Positions 1 through 8,990 of a DNA stretch of 64,000 bases are shown piece after piece. The DNA is from Mycolicibacterium aromaticivorans JS19b1 = JCM 16368 (GTDB lineage Bacteria > Actinomycetota > Actinomycetes > Mycobacteriales > Mycobacteriaceae). The notes below the pieces were generated by a model. It made no database searches, was not told where the DNA came from, and was given only the letters and a program-made list of their open reading frames with translations. The stretch lies in contig NZ_JALN02000001.1 in NCBI RefSeq assembly GCF_000559085.1, forward strand, positions 3,534,001-3,598,000. Direction: 5' to 3'. Every line of letters begins with the position of its first letter. The stretch's first letter is position 1. The translations under genes were made by a program, and so were the position numbers.

Positions 1-1225
1 CCGGGCCGCCGTAGGGGGTCGGAATGGTGTAGCGGCCTTTGGGTGTCGGGTCGGTGGTCGCACCCAGGTCGGCGCCCGGCGGGGGACCGGCGGTGTCGTC
101 GTCGGCCGGGCGCGGTGCGTTCTTGGCGCCGCGGATCAGCACCGCCGGGTCGTCGTCGCGGCAGTACGTATACAGGTAGGGCTCGGGGTAATCGGCCGAC
201 GATGCCGGACGCCTCGGCGTGCCGTAATCGCATGCGTAGCGCGGGTAAATGTCGGCGGTCGCCCACAGGCCGTGGTCGTGCATCACGGTGGCCCACGCAT
301 CGAGCAGGGACCCGCGGTAGTCCGGGAACAGCGCATTGAGGGCCGGCACCCGCACATACAACAGCTGCGAGGCGGTGGCCATGCTGGTCAGCAGCCCGAC
401 CATGGTGTCGGAGTTGTCGGTGAACAGAGCGTCGGTGGCCGAGAGGGTGTGCGGCGTTTGATCGACGAGCCGGCGGTAACCGTCGACCATCTTGTTCACC
501 CCGCTGAAGGTGCGATTCAAGTTGTCGGTGGCGACCTTGATCCCCGCGTTCTTGTCGGCCGCGGTGGTCAGCACGATCCGGCTGGTCCGCAAAATGCTCG
601 TGGTCTGCGGCAGAACGGAATCCAGCGTCGACAACAGGAACGTGCCGCCGTCGATGATGTCGGCGAGCTTCTGCGGGCCTTGATTGGTCAGGCTCAACTC
701 TTTCTTGATCAGTTCGAGCTTGCCCGGATCGACCTGCTTCAACATCCCGTCGGCGTGGGCGAGGACGTCAGCCAAGCTGACCGGCACCGAAGCCTTGTCC
801 TGCGCGATGACGCTGCCGTCATGCAGGTACGGCCCGGCGTCGGAGGTCGGCACGAATTCGATGTACTGCTCACCGGCCGGGGACAGACCCGACACCTTCA
901 CCGGGCTGGCCGACGGGATGCGGACATCCGAGCGCACGGTCGCCACCGCGGCCACTCCGTCGGGCGTGATCGCCAGCGACTGCACCCGCCCGATCGGCAC
1001 CCCGCGCAACGTCACGTCCTGATTGGGCAGCAGCCCACCGGATTCCGGCAGCTTGATCGTCACCCGGTACGCCGAGTCGAACGGCGTCACCCGCAGCGCA
1101 CCCACCAACACGTACGCCGCGGCGACCACCAGCGTCAGGACCAGACCCACCGTCGACAACCACAATCGGTGCCGATAGCCGAACCCGACCCCACGCACCA
1201 CGCGGCCGGCTGCCCACTCGATCAT
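1..1225 (-). CDS. mceF: MceF-type lipid-transporter subunit (3' end outside window)
   Basis: Last of six consecutive MCE-domain proteins, so the F subunit by position. Mce proteins form an envelope-spanning complex that, with YrbE permeases and a remote MceG ATPase, imports lipids. At least 408 residues are visible; the C-terminus lies beyond base 1. One N-terminal membrane anchor (about residues 15-40) is followed by the MCE domain (PNQDVTLRGVPIGRV region, about 65-130) and a long helical segment. The ATG at 1225 overlaps the stop of mceE by 4 bp (ATGA), so translation is probably coupled. The visible tail is rich in Pro, Gly and Asp. The substrate cannot be told from sequence. Confidence 0.9.
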   Translation of the reverse strand, partial: MIEWAAGRVVRGVGFGYRHRLWLSTVGLVLTLVVAAAYVLVGALRVTPFDSAYRVTIKLPESGGLLPNQDVTLRGVPIGRVQSLAITPDGVAAVATVRSDVRIPSASPVKVSGLSPAGEQYIEFVPTSDAGPYLHDGSVIAQDKASVPVSLADVLAHADGMLKQVDPGKLELIKKELSLTNQGPQKLADIIDGGTFLLSTLDSVLPQTTSILRTSRIVLTTAADKNAGIKVATDNLNRTFSGVNKMVDGYRRLVDQTPHTLSATDALFTDNSDTMVGLLTSMATASQLLYVRVPALNALFPDYRGSLLDAWATVMHDHGLWATADIYPRYACDYGTPRRPASSADYPEPYLYTYCRDDDPAVLIRGAKNAPRPADDDTAGPPPGADLGATTDPTPKGRYTIPTPYGGP

Positions 1226-2433
1226 GGCGGCGGCTCCGACGCAGGCGGGCCAGGTGGCGGGCCAGGTGGCGCGACGATCACACTGCCGGGATCGGTGGGG
1301 CTGGGCAGCACGGGAACCTGCGGAACCCCGGGGCCGGACCCGACGACGCGCTGCTGCAATCGCCAAAGCGTGTACTTGAACGTCCCGACCATCTGCGCCC
1401 AGTCGTAGCGCTTGGGTCCGTGGAAACCGGGGTCGCCGAGGAAACCGGCGTCCGGCATCGACCCGAGAACCAGTCGGTCGATGCTGGCCCGCACCGAAAA
1501 CGAGTTGCTGGCAGTCGCTTTGATGATCGGCGGCATCAGCCGGTTCAGTGACCGCAGATCGGCGTCCGGGGCCAGCACCAGGTCGTTCCACGAGCGGGCG
1601 ATGGTGTTGGCGTCACCGATCACACTGCGCCCGCTGGTGTCGGTGCCCGCGATCGACGGGAACTTCTGCAACTGCTTGCTGGTGTCGCCGGCCTGCTGGA
1701 CGACGTCGGCGACGGTGTCGGCGTTGGCGGCCAGTGTGTCGGTCGCCGGACCCGCCGCGACCATCACCTCGCTCAGTGCCTGATTCTTGGCGTCGAGTTC
1801 GGCGGCCAAGTGCGAGGTTTCGGTCAACGCGTCCGAGATCTGGTCGGAGCGTGCTGTCAGCTTGGCCAGTGTGCCGTTGGTCTTGGCGATGATGTCGCCG
1901 AAGGCCTGCCCTTGATCGCCGGTGGCCTTACCCAACCCGTTGATGACGTTGGTGAAGTTGCGCACCGCGCCGCCGTTCACCATCACCGCGGCCGAACTGA
2001 GCACCGACTCCACGGTCGCCGCCGCCGTCGTGGAATCCAGACCGATGGTGTCGCCATCCTTCAGCAACGGCGTGGCCGCGGAGGCGTCTGGCGGGGGTTT
2101 CAATGCGATGAACACATCGCCGAGCGGCGTGGCCGAACGCAATTCGGCCGTACTGCCCCGCGGCAGACGCACCCCGTCCATGATCCGGATCGTCGTGACC
2201 GCGGTGTAATTGCTGGCCACCATCCTCTCGAGCTGGCCGACGTCGGCGCCGGCGAGCTTCACCTTGGCCTCGGCGGGCAGGTTCAGCGCATTGGAGAACA
2301 CCGCGGTCAGCCGGTACCCACCGCTGCCGACGCTCGGGGCCGGTAGCGGCAGGCTGGACAGGCCGTTCGACGAGCACGCGGTGGCGCCGACCGCGACCAG
2401 AGCCGCGGCAGCGGTCTGCTTCCAGCGTCTCAT
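1222..2433 (-). CDS. mceE: MceE-type lipoprotein (LprN-like)
   Basis: A 403-aa Mce protein in the E position. The N-terminus is a lipoprotein signal: basic start, Ala/Val core and a Cys at about residue 20 in VGATACSS, so it should be lipidated and held on the outer face of the membrane. This is the usual trait of MceE (LprK/LprN) proteins. The MCE domain covers about residues 35-115 (NLPAEAKVKLAGADVGQ), then helices, then a Pro/Gly-rich tail (PPGPPPGPPASEPPP). Its start overlaps the mceD stop (2430) and its stop overlaps mceF. The lipobox is slightly atypical, with Ala at -3. Confidence 0.9.
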   Translation of the reverse strand: MRRWKQTAAAALVAVGATACSSNGLSSLPLPAPSVGSGGYRLTAVFSNALNLPAEAKVKLAGADVGQLERMVASNYTAVTTIRIMDGVRLPRGSTAELRSATPLGDVFIALKPPPDASAATPLLKDGDTIGLDSTTAAATVESVLSSAAVMVNGGAVRNFTNVINGLGKATGDQGQAFGDIIAKTNGTLAKLTARSDQISDALTETSHLAAELDAKNQALSEVMVAAGPATDTLAANADTVADVVQQAGDTSKQLQKFPSIAGTDTSGRSVIGDANTIARSWNDLVLAPDADLRSLNRLMPPIIKATASNSFSVRASIDRLVLGSMPDAGFLGDPGFHGPKRYDWAQMVGTFKYTLWRLQQRVVGSGPGVPQVPVLPSPTDPGSVIVAPPGPPPGPPASEPPP

Positions 2434-3545
2434 TTCTGGCCCATCGCGGCCATGCCGTCGAGAACGTAGGTCAGCCCGAAGTCTGGGCCGAAATCCTGCA
2501 ATGTGCCGGTGCTGCAGCCCAGTTGGCGCAAACCCATCAGGTTGCAGATCTCCTTGGTGTACTGGCTGTCGAACAGCACCCGATCGGTGAGCACCCGCGC
2601 CCGTGCCGCGCCGTTGTTCTGGTCGACGACGTTGTACATGTTGTCCAGCGTCAGCGGCGCGACGTCGAGGAACTCCTTGAGGTCACGCTGCCGTTCGACC
2701 AGTGTGTTCGCCGTCGTATTGCCGTTGTTGACAACAGCTTTGATGTTGTCGCGGTTCTTCTCCAGGAAATCGCCGACCTGGGCCAGCAGGGTGTTCATGG
2801 TCTTGCCGGTGGTGCCGCTGCCGAAGTCCTCGTCGTTGACGATCTGGCTGAGCTGACGCACGGTCGCGCCGAACTCGCGCAGCGTCGCGTCGTTGTCGGC
2901 GGCGGCCTGCATCAGCGAGCTGAGGTTGCGCACGATCGTGGTCAACTGGTCTCGGGTCTGTGCGCCGCCATCGGCGGACAGCCGCAAGGCATTCGACAGC
3001 TGTCCCAGCGCATCCTTGATCTTCTGGCCGTTGCCGTCGGCGATCGCTGCCCCCGAGTTGACGACGTTGGCCACCGGTCCGTTACCGTTTCCGTCGCCCT
3101 TGAGCGAGGTGGAGATCTTGTCCAGAACACCAAGCACCCGGGCGAACTCGACGGGCGTCTTGGTCCGCGGCAATCCGATGGTGTCGTGATCCTTGAGCAC
3201 CGGACCGCCGCGATATGGCGGAGTGAGCTCGATCTGCCGGTCGGTGAGGATCGACGTCGAGATCGTCACCGCCTGCGCATTCGCCGGGACCTGCACGCCG
3301 CGGTCGACGGTGAACTGCACCTCGACGTAGCCGCTCTTGGGGGTGATCGCCGTGACCTTGCCGACCGGCATGCCGAGCACCGCGACCGTGTTGTCGACGT
3401 ACAGCCCGGCGGCGCTGTCGAATTGCGCGGTCAGCGTGATGTGGTCGGTGGCCGACCGGAAGTACGTCCACGCCACGGTGATCGCCGACGCAGCCACCAC
3501 CACGACCACCGTCAGAACGGCCAGCAGCCGGGCCCGCGCATTCAT
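2430..3545 (-). CDS. mceD: MceD-type lipid-transporter subunit
   Basis: A 371-aa protein starting at the ATG at 3545 (MNARARLLAVLT). The frame is open further upstream, but this start overlaps the mceC stop by 4 bp like the other junctions and puts the membrane anchor (about residues 5-25) at the N-terminus. The MCE domain lies at about 35-115 (FDSAAGLYVDNTVAVLGMPVGKVTAI). The rest is predicted helical and probably contributes to the tube or needle that carries lipid across the periplasm. It is the fourth Mce subunit of one transcription unit. Confidence 0.9.
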   Translation of the reverse strand: MNARARLLAVLTVVVVVAASAITVAWTYFRSATDHITLTAQFDSAAGLYVDNTVAVLGMPVGKVTAITPKSGYVEVQFTVDRGVQVPANAQAVTISTSILTDRQIELTPPYRGGPVLKDHDTIGLPRTKTPVEFARVLGVLDKISTSLKGDGNGNGPVANVVNSGAAIADGNGQKIKDALGQLSNALRLSADGGAQTRDQLTTIVRNLSSLMQAAADNDATLREFGATVRQLSQIVNDEDFGSGTTGKTMNTLLAQVGDFLEKNRDNIKAVVNNGNTTANTLVERQRDLKEFLDVAPLTLDNMYNVVDQNNGAARARVLTDRVLFDSQYTKEICNLMGLRQLGCSTGTLQDFGPDFGLTYVLDGMAAMGQK

Positions 3546-4561
3546 TTGCAGTCCTTGTAGTACTGGATCATGTTGAACTGCTTGGCTCGTCCGCTGATGG
3601 CGCACATCCAGGAGTCGACGGCAATACCGTTGGGCGTGTTGAAGTCGACGGCGTTGCCGGTGCCGCTGGCGTTGGCGAAACCGCGCAGTGCCACCGGTCC
3701 GGCCTGCAGGGTGCTGCGCAGCAGATCGTCATGTTGGGCCAGCAGGTCGGACAGCCGGCGCAGATTCGTGATGGTCTGGTCCAACTCGCCACGGTTGGCC
3801 ACCACCGTGGTGCTCATCGTGTTCACCAGGTTGGTCAGCGCCGCCATCATGGCGTGGAACGTCGCGCTGCGATCCACGAACCGGCCGATCAGCTCCTGCC
3901 CCTGAGTGATCATCGCCGCGATGTTGGCGTGCTGGCGCTCCAGGGTGCTGCTGACCATGTCCGTGCTTTTCAGCAACGCGCCCAGCTGGTCTCGCCGGTC
4001 GGCGATCACGGTCGACAGGGTGTGGATGTTCTGCATCGCCTGCGGCACCACGGCGGGCAGGCCCTGCATCTGTTCGCCGAGGATCGCCAGCGACTTCGCG
4101 AACGAATCGGTGTCAACCTGCTCGTAGGTGGTCGTGACGTCGGCAAGGGCGGCCTGCAGGTCATACGGCACCTCGGTGTGCGACAGGTCGAAGGTGTTGT
4201 CGGGCAACGTCCCACCGTCGACGGGCTCCAACGCCAGATAGCGCGATCCCAGGATGGTGGCGACCTTGATGACCGCCTTCGAGTCCTTGCCGAGCGCGAC
4301 GTCGTCGCGAACCTCGAGGCCGGCTTCGACGTGGTCGCCGGCCAACGTCATGCTGGTGACCTTGCCGACCTGGATGCCGCCGATGGTGATCGGGTTGCCC
4401 GCCTGCAGGGCGGCGGCTTGAAGGAACTTGGCGGTGTAGTGCCGGTGACCGACGTTGGCGGCGTTGGCAATCAGCATTGCCCCGACGATGACGGTCACCA
4501 CGGCGACGGCGATCAGACCGAGCCAGGTCTTGTTGTAGGTCTCCAGCGGGCGCCTAGCCAT
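3542..4561 (-). CDS. mceC: MceC-type lipid-transporter subunit
   Basis: A 339-aa Mce subunit with a short basic N-terminus, one membrane helix (about residues 13-35, LIAVAVVTVIVGAMLIANA) and an MCE domain at about 42-120 (QAGNPITIGGIQVGKVTSM). The ATG at 4561 overlaps the end of mceB by 8 bp. It is shorter than many MceC proteins because it lacks a long Pro-rich tail. Position and domain order support the assignment; the substrate is unknown. Confidence 0.9.
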   Translation of the reverse strand: MARRPLETYNKTWLGLIAVAVVTVIVGAMLIANAANVGHRHYTAKFLQAAALQAGNPITIGGIQVGKVTSMTLAGDHVEAGLEVRDDVALGKDSKAVIKVATILGSRYLALEPVDGGTLPDNTFDLSHTEVPYDLQAALADVTTTYEQVDTDSFAKSLAILGEQMQGLPAVVPQAMQNIHTLSTVIADRRDQLGALLKSTDMVSSTLERQHANIAAMITQGQELIGRFVDRSATFHAMMAALTNLVNTMSTTVVANRGELDQTITNLRRLSDLLAQHDDLLRSTLQAGPVALRGFANASGTGNAVDFNTPNGIAVDSWMCAISGRAKQFNMIQYYKDCK

Positions 4562-5609
4562 TGGCCATGTTCCTGCATCGTGGGGTGTACATCGCCTTGT
4601 TTCCCGGTGTCGCCGCGTTGACGATGATCGGCGTGATGTCGTTGAGGCCGGGAAAGAACCCGGTGCCGTTCAGATCGCAGGCGTACGCGTTGGCGAAGGC
4701 ACCCTCGTTGGTGATCCGGGCCAGCCCTTTGAGCATCAGTGGCAGGTTGTCACCGGTGAACGCCAGCTGCGGCTCGATGTCGACCAGGTGTCCGGTGAAA
4801 CCGGGCTGGCGCGTGATCATCTCGTTCAGTGACGGGTTGACCGTGTCGGAGATCGTCGACAGCTGGCGGATCACCCGCGCCATCGCCCCTGTCGAATCCA
4901 CCAGTTGGGTGCGCCGGGCATTGAAGTCCGATACGACTGAGCTGGTCTGGGAGAGCACCTGGTCGAGGCTGGTGTTCTGCTTGGCCAGGCTCGCCATCAC
5001 GGTGTTCAACTGAGTGATCACATCACCGAGCACCTGATCGCGCCCGGCGAATGTGTCGGTCAGCGTGGAGGTTTGGCTGACCAGGTTCACGATCGACGAG
5101 TTGTCGCCCTGCAGCGATTGGATGACGCCCTTGGTCAGGTTGTCGGCGTCGCGGGGGTTGAGCACGCTGAACAGTGGTTCGTAGCCGTTGAGCAGTGTGC
5201 CGACGTCGAAGGACGGATCGGTGCGCTCAACCGGGATCGTGGCATGCGGTGCGAGCGGGCCCGGGCTGCCGATCTTTCCGAGTGACAGCCCGAGGTAACG
5301 CTGCCCGACGATGTTCTGGTAGGTCACCGACGCGACAGTGTTGCCGAACAGGTGCTGATCGTTCTGTACGACGAACGACACTTTGGCCAATGTGCCTGCC
5401 AGTTCGATCTTTTCGACCCGTCCGACGCGCACGCCCGCCATCCGGACGTCGTCACCTTCACGCAGCCCGTACACGTCGGTGAACATCGCGGCATACGGGG
5501 TGGTGGGGCCGGCCACGTCGCGGCGCAACGTGACATACACCAGCCAGGTCAGCGTCACCGCCACCACCATGAGCAGTGACAGCCCGATCAGCGGGGCGCG
5601 GAACTTCAT
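4554..5609 (-). CDS. mceB: MceB-type lipid-transporter subunit
   Basis: A 351-aa protein starting at the ATG at 5609 (MKFRAPLIGLSLLMVVAVTLTWLVYV), which overlaps the mceA stop by 4 bp. An open stretch upstream of this ATG encodes only an Arg/Ala-rich shadow of mceA and was not included. The N-terminal membrane anchor is followed by an MCE domain (about 40-115, YGLREGDDVRMAGVRVGRVEKI) and a helical region. Second of the six Mce subunits. Confidence 0.9.
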   Translation of the reverse strand: MKFRAPLIGLSLLMVVAVTLTWLVYVTLRRDVAGPTTPYAAMFTDVYGLREGDDVRMAGVRVGRVEKIELAGTLAKVSFVVQNDQHLFGNTVASVTYQNIVGQRYLGLSLGKIGSPGPLAPHATIPVERTDPSFDVGTLLNGYEPLFSVLNPRDADNLTKGVIQSLQGDNSSIVNLVSQTSTLTDTFAGRDQVLGDVITQLNTVMASLAKQNTSLDQVLSQTSSVVSDFNARRTQLVDSTGAMARVIRQLSTISDTVNPSLNEMITRQPGFTGHLVDIEPQLAFTGDNLPLMLKGLARITNEGAFANAYACDLNGTGFFPGLNDITPIIVNAATPGNKAMYTPRCRNMANG

Positions 5610-6982
5610 CTCGACCCTCCGGCCTCGGCGGGCAGTGGCGGCGCCGAAGCCGGCGGTGCCGGCGACGGCGGGGCATCGTCGGGATTGGCGGCAAGCGGCA
5701 CCGGAGGAAACGGCGGGGCCCACCACGGTGTCGGGGGATTGGGGTCAGTCAGGTTCGGATTCGGGTTCACCAGCGGGGGGCCGACCGCGACGAGATTGCC
5801 GTCCGGCCCGACGACGGTGCCCGGCGTCGGGGCCAGATCCTTGGGCGGCTGGTAGTTCTGCGGCAGCAGCATCTCGGGCAGGTCTGGCCGCACGACGATC
5901 TTCGGTGCCGTGTAGCAGCTGGCCCCCAGCAGCTGGCCGTAGCGCGGGCAGTCGGCCCGGGTGTAGTCGTAGCTGGGCGTCAACGACAGATTGACCCGCA
6001 TGTTGCCGGTATCCAGCTCCGGCATCCATACCTCGTCGAAGAACTTGCGGGACAATACGTTCAACTTCGTGAATGCCGGCACGAACTTGCCCGCGTTCAT
6101 CGCGAGGCTGCCCAGCACCGGCGTCAGGTCGTGGCTGATGCCGGTCAGCTGGTCGATGTGATTGTCCAGCGCGGTATGCGTGGTGCCCAGCGTGTGCGCG
6201 CCACCGGTCACCAAAGCGGTCAATGCCGACCGCTTTTCGGCCAGCACCTGCATGGGCTGCACCGCCTGGTGCAGCGCGTCAACCAGATCTGGTGCGGTGG
6301 CAGCCAGCCCGTGGGTGGCGTCGATCAACGCCGAGACCGTCGATGGCCCGTCGTCGGTGCTGATGACCGAGTTCAGCTGGTCCAGTAGCCGATTCAGTTG
6401 GGCGCCGCCGGTGAGCAACTTTGTGCGCCGGTTCTCGGTGGCGGCGTTGACCGCAGCCAGGATTCCGACGCTGCGGTCCTCACGGCCGCGCCCGGTGGCG
6501 GCCAGCACGTCACGCAGCTTGCTGATGGTGGTCTGGAAGAGCACGGTCGGCAGCTGGGTGTCCTCGGGAATGTGTTCCCCGGCGCGGATCGCCGGCCCGG
6601 CCCCATCGGCCACGAGTTGCACCGACGACACCGCGAACACGTTGGACGGGACCACCCGGGCCGTGACGGTCGCCGGGATGGAGCCGGCGTACTCGGGCTT
6701 CAGGTCGATGTGGACGTAGTTGGGATGACCGTTGGCGGCGGGGACTACGCTGTCGACCAGTCCGACCAGAATGCCGTGATATTTCACGTCTGACTTCTGC
6801 GGCAGCCCGTCACCGACGTTCAGCAGATCGGCGACCACTCGCACATAGTTGTCGAGCTTGCCGTTCGACTTGAGCAGCAGCAGCGTTGTCACCAAAGCGG
6901 CGACCACCACGACGGCCAGCCCGCAGACCAGGAGCTGACGGTCGGTAGGTCCACGCCCGTCGAGGTCAAAGGAATTCGCCAT
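5606..6982 (-). CDS. mceA: MceA-type lipid-transporter subunit
   Basis: A 458-aa protein, first of the six Mce subunits. One N-terminal membrane helix (about 18-38) is followed by the MCE domain (about 45-125, VGDGLPQKSDVKYHGILVGLV), a helical region and a Pro-rich C-terminus (about 385-455) with NPNPNLTDPNPPTPWW and a run of PPSPAPPASAPP. It begins directly after the yrbEB stop with no gap. I could not assign it to the Mce1, Mce2, Mce3 or Mce4 set of M. tuberculosis; it may be one of the extra mce operons of fast growers. Confidence 0.9.
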   Translation of the reverse strand: MANSFDLDGRGPTDRQLLVCGLAVVVVAALVTTLLLLKSNGKLDNYVRVVADLLNVGDGLPQKSDVKYHGILVGLVDSVVPAANGHPNYVHIDLKPEYAGSIPATVTARVVPSNVFAVSSVQLVADGAGPAIRAGEHIPEDTQLPTVLFQTTISKLRDVLAATGRGREDRSVGILAAVNAATENRRTKLLTGGAQLNRLLDQLNSVISTDDGPSTVSALIDATHGLAATAPDLVDALHQAVQPMQVLAEKRSALTALVTGGAHTLGTTHTALDNHIDQLTGISHDLTPVLGSLAMNAGKFVPAFTKLNVLSRKFFDEVWMPELDTGNMRVNLSLTPSYDYTRADCPRYGQLLGASCYTAPKIVVRPDLPEMLLPQNYQPPKDLAPTPGTVVGPDGNLVAVGPPLVNPNPNLTDPNPPTPWWAPPFPPVPLAANPDDAPPSPAPPASAPPLPAEAGGSR

Positions 6983-7837
6983 CTAGCCGCCGAACCTCGC
7001 CCCGGCATCAACGCTCCACAGCGCCATGGTCATCAGCATGTTCACCACGATCGTCACCGTGATGGCCGCGCGCATCGCGTGCCCGGCGGCGATGCCGACC
7101 CCCTCGGGTCCGCCGCTGGCGTAAAAGCCGTAGTAGCACTGGATGGTCGAGGCGATCCAGACGAACACGACCGCCTTCAGCAGCGAGTACAGGATGTCCC
7201 TGCCGGACAGCATCAGCGTGAAGTAATGCAGGTAGGCGCCGTTCGATCCGCCGCTGATCACCTCGACCACGATCTGGGTGGTCAGGTAGCTCACCGCCAA
7301 ACACAAGACGTAGAGCGGGATCACGGCGACGACGGACGCCATCAGTCGCGTGGTGACGAGGTAGGGGATGGGGCGGATCGCCAGCGAGTCCAGCGCGTCG
7401 ATCTCCTCGGCGATCCGCATGGAACCCAGCTGTGCGGTGAACCGGCAGCCGCCCTGCGTCGCGAACGCCAGCGATGCCGCGATCGGCGCGAGCTCGCGGG
7501 TGTTCACCAGCGACGAGATGATCCCGGTCGCGGGGCCCAGCCCCAACAGGTTCAAGAAGTTGTAGCCCTCGATGCCGACGATCGCGCCGACCGTGACGCC
7601 CAGCACCAAAGCGACGCCCGCGGTGCCGCCGCCGACCACCAATGACCCGTTGCCCCAGGCGATATCGGACAGCAGCCGGGCGAACTCGGTACGGTAGTGG
7701 CGCAACACGATCGGCACCGCCGCGACTGCGCGGACGAAGAACACCAGCATGTGGCCCAGCCGGACGACCGGTGACATCAGCCGCCGGGAGAACCGGGCCC
7801 AGGGGACCCGGAACGGGCTGTAGGTCGATGCGGTCAC
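6983..7837 (-). CDS. yrbEB: YrbEB-type permease (MlaE family) of the mce operon
   Basis: A 284-aa membrane protein of the MlaE/YrbE family, the inner-membrane permease that works with Mce proteins. Several hydrophobic helices are visible (about 65-100, 150-175, 195-220, 235-260) with the conserved family segment LGPATGIISSLVNTRELAPIAASLAFATQGGCRFTAQLGSMRIAEEIDALDSLAIRPIPYL (about 104-163, given here by its key parts). The conserved EEIDAL motif is thought to contact the ATPase. One base separates it from yrbEA and none from mceA. Confidence 0.92.
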   Translation of the reverse strand: MTASTYSPFRVPWARFSRRLMSPVVRLGHMLVFFVRAVAAVPIVLRHYRTEFARLLSDIAWGNGSLVVGGGTAGVALVLGVTVGAIVGIEGYNFLNLLGLGPATGIISSLVNTRELAPIAASLAFATQGGCRFTAQLGSMRIAEEIDALDSLAIRPIPYLVTTRLMASVVAVIPLYVLCLAVSYLTTQIVVEVISGGSNGAYLHYFTLMLSGRDILYSLLKAVVFVWIASTIQCYYGFYASGGPEGVGIAAGHAMRAAITVTIVVNMLMTMALWSVDAGARFGG

Positions 7838-7838
7838 C

Positions 7839-8711
7839 TCACAGCCCCACTCGCGGGAACAGCATGTTGTATAGCTGGCTGATCGCGACGTTGACGATCA
7901 TCAGGATCAGAATCGATTCGACGACAGCAGCATTCACCGAGTTGGCGACTCCGGTGGGGCCGCCTTTGGTGGACAGTCCCTTCTGACTGGACACGATCGC
8001 GACGATCGCGCCGAACACCACGGCCTTGAGCAACGCCAGCACCATGTCGCCGGGCGTGGTGAAGGACGCAAACGTGGCCACGAAGCTACCGGGGGCACCG
8101 TTCTGGAAGTAGACGTTGAACAGATAGCTCGCCAGGAACCCGACGAAGCACACCACTCCCGTGAGGGCGACGCCGATCATGATCGCGGCGGCGAACCGCG
8201 GGACGACGAGGCGGCGAATGACCGAAACGCCCATGACCTCCATGGCGTCGATCTCTTCGCGCATCGTCCGTGAGCCCAGATCCGCGGTGATGGCCGAACC
8301 GACAGCGGCCGCCATCAGGATCGCGGCGACCAGGGATGCAGCCTGCCGGATCACGGCCAGCCCGCTGGCCGCACCGGCCAGCGAGGTGGCGCCGACCTGG
8401 CCGGCGAGCAGAGCGAATTGGATCGACAGCGTCACCCCGACCGGCAGGGCCACCAGCACTGTGGGGACCACGGCTGTTCCGGCCATGAAGGCGCCTTGGC
8501 GGACGAACTCCTGCAGCGGGAACCGGCCGGTGACCAGGTCGAGGAACAAGTATTGAAGGGTTCTCACCCCGAGGACGAACTGATCACCGACGGTCGCCAG
8601 CGATGCCAGCGGATGCCGCTTCACATAACCGAGGGTCCACCCGCCGACGACGTCGACCGCCCGCGGGTTGGCCACAGCTCCCGACGATGGCGATTCCTCG
8701 GCCGTCGTCAT
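7839..8711 (-). CDS. yrbEA: YrbEA-type permease (MlaE family) of the mce operon
   Basis: A 290-aa MlaE-family permease, first gene of the mce operon and partner of yrbEB in the transmembrane channel. Hydrophobic helices lie at about 75-100, 120-145, 175-205, 225-250 and 260-280, and the family signature GSRTMREEIDAMEVMGVSVIRRLVVPR sits in the middle (about 150-176, EEIDAM core). The ATG at 8711 is the first gene start after a 279-bp gap, so the operon promoter should lie in 8712-8990. Confidence 0.92.
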   Translation of the reverse strand: MTTAEESPSSGAVANPRAVDVVGGWTLGYVKRHPLASLATVGDQFVLGVRTLQYLFLDLVTGRFPLQEFVRQGAFMAGTAVVPTVLVALPVGVTLSIQFALLAGQVGATSLAGAASGLAVIRQAASLVAAILMAAAVGSAITADLGSRTMREEIDAMEVMGVSVIRRLVVPRFAAAIMIGVALTGVVCFVGFLASYLFNVYFQNGAPGSFVATFASFTTPGDMVLALLKAVVFGAIVAIVSSQKGLSTKGGPTGVANSVNAAVVESILILMIVNVAISQLYNMLFPRVGL

Positions 8712-8990
8712 GATCGTGCCCGCATCATCGCCAATCCGAAATTCGCTTCACCGTAGGATATTTGACGCCCATGATCGAGCTCACGAGCGATGATCACATA
8801 CAACAAGCCATCACTACGCGAAGTTCAAAGGGCGCCACGCCAACCTCCTCAACCTGTCGCCACGGTATGACCCGGCCGCTCCCGGCGTCAAGAAAATGGA
8901 GAATATTCGTTAACATAATCGAACCTATGGTGTGCCTAAGTGAACGTCAGGTCACCACGAGGTGCGGTGTCATACGAAGACGCGCGTGGC
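8712..8990 (-). promoter_or_regulatory. intergenic leader of the mce operon, candidate promoter
   Basis: Gap between the desaturase stop and yrbEA; no credible gene on either strand. On the minus strand a TTGACG hexamer (8891-8886) sits 16 nt upstream of CATACC (8869-8864), a possible sigma-A-type promoter leaving a leader of about 150 nt. The stretch 8895-8930 is unusually AT-rich. This is a weak motif match. Confidence 0.25.

Noticed and set aside
6162..6719. Open frames opposite the mce genes (many of 60-200 codons)
   Set aside because: Antisense shadows of high-GC coding DNA; the mce genes have full domains and coupled starts.
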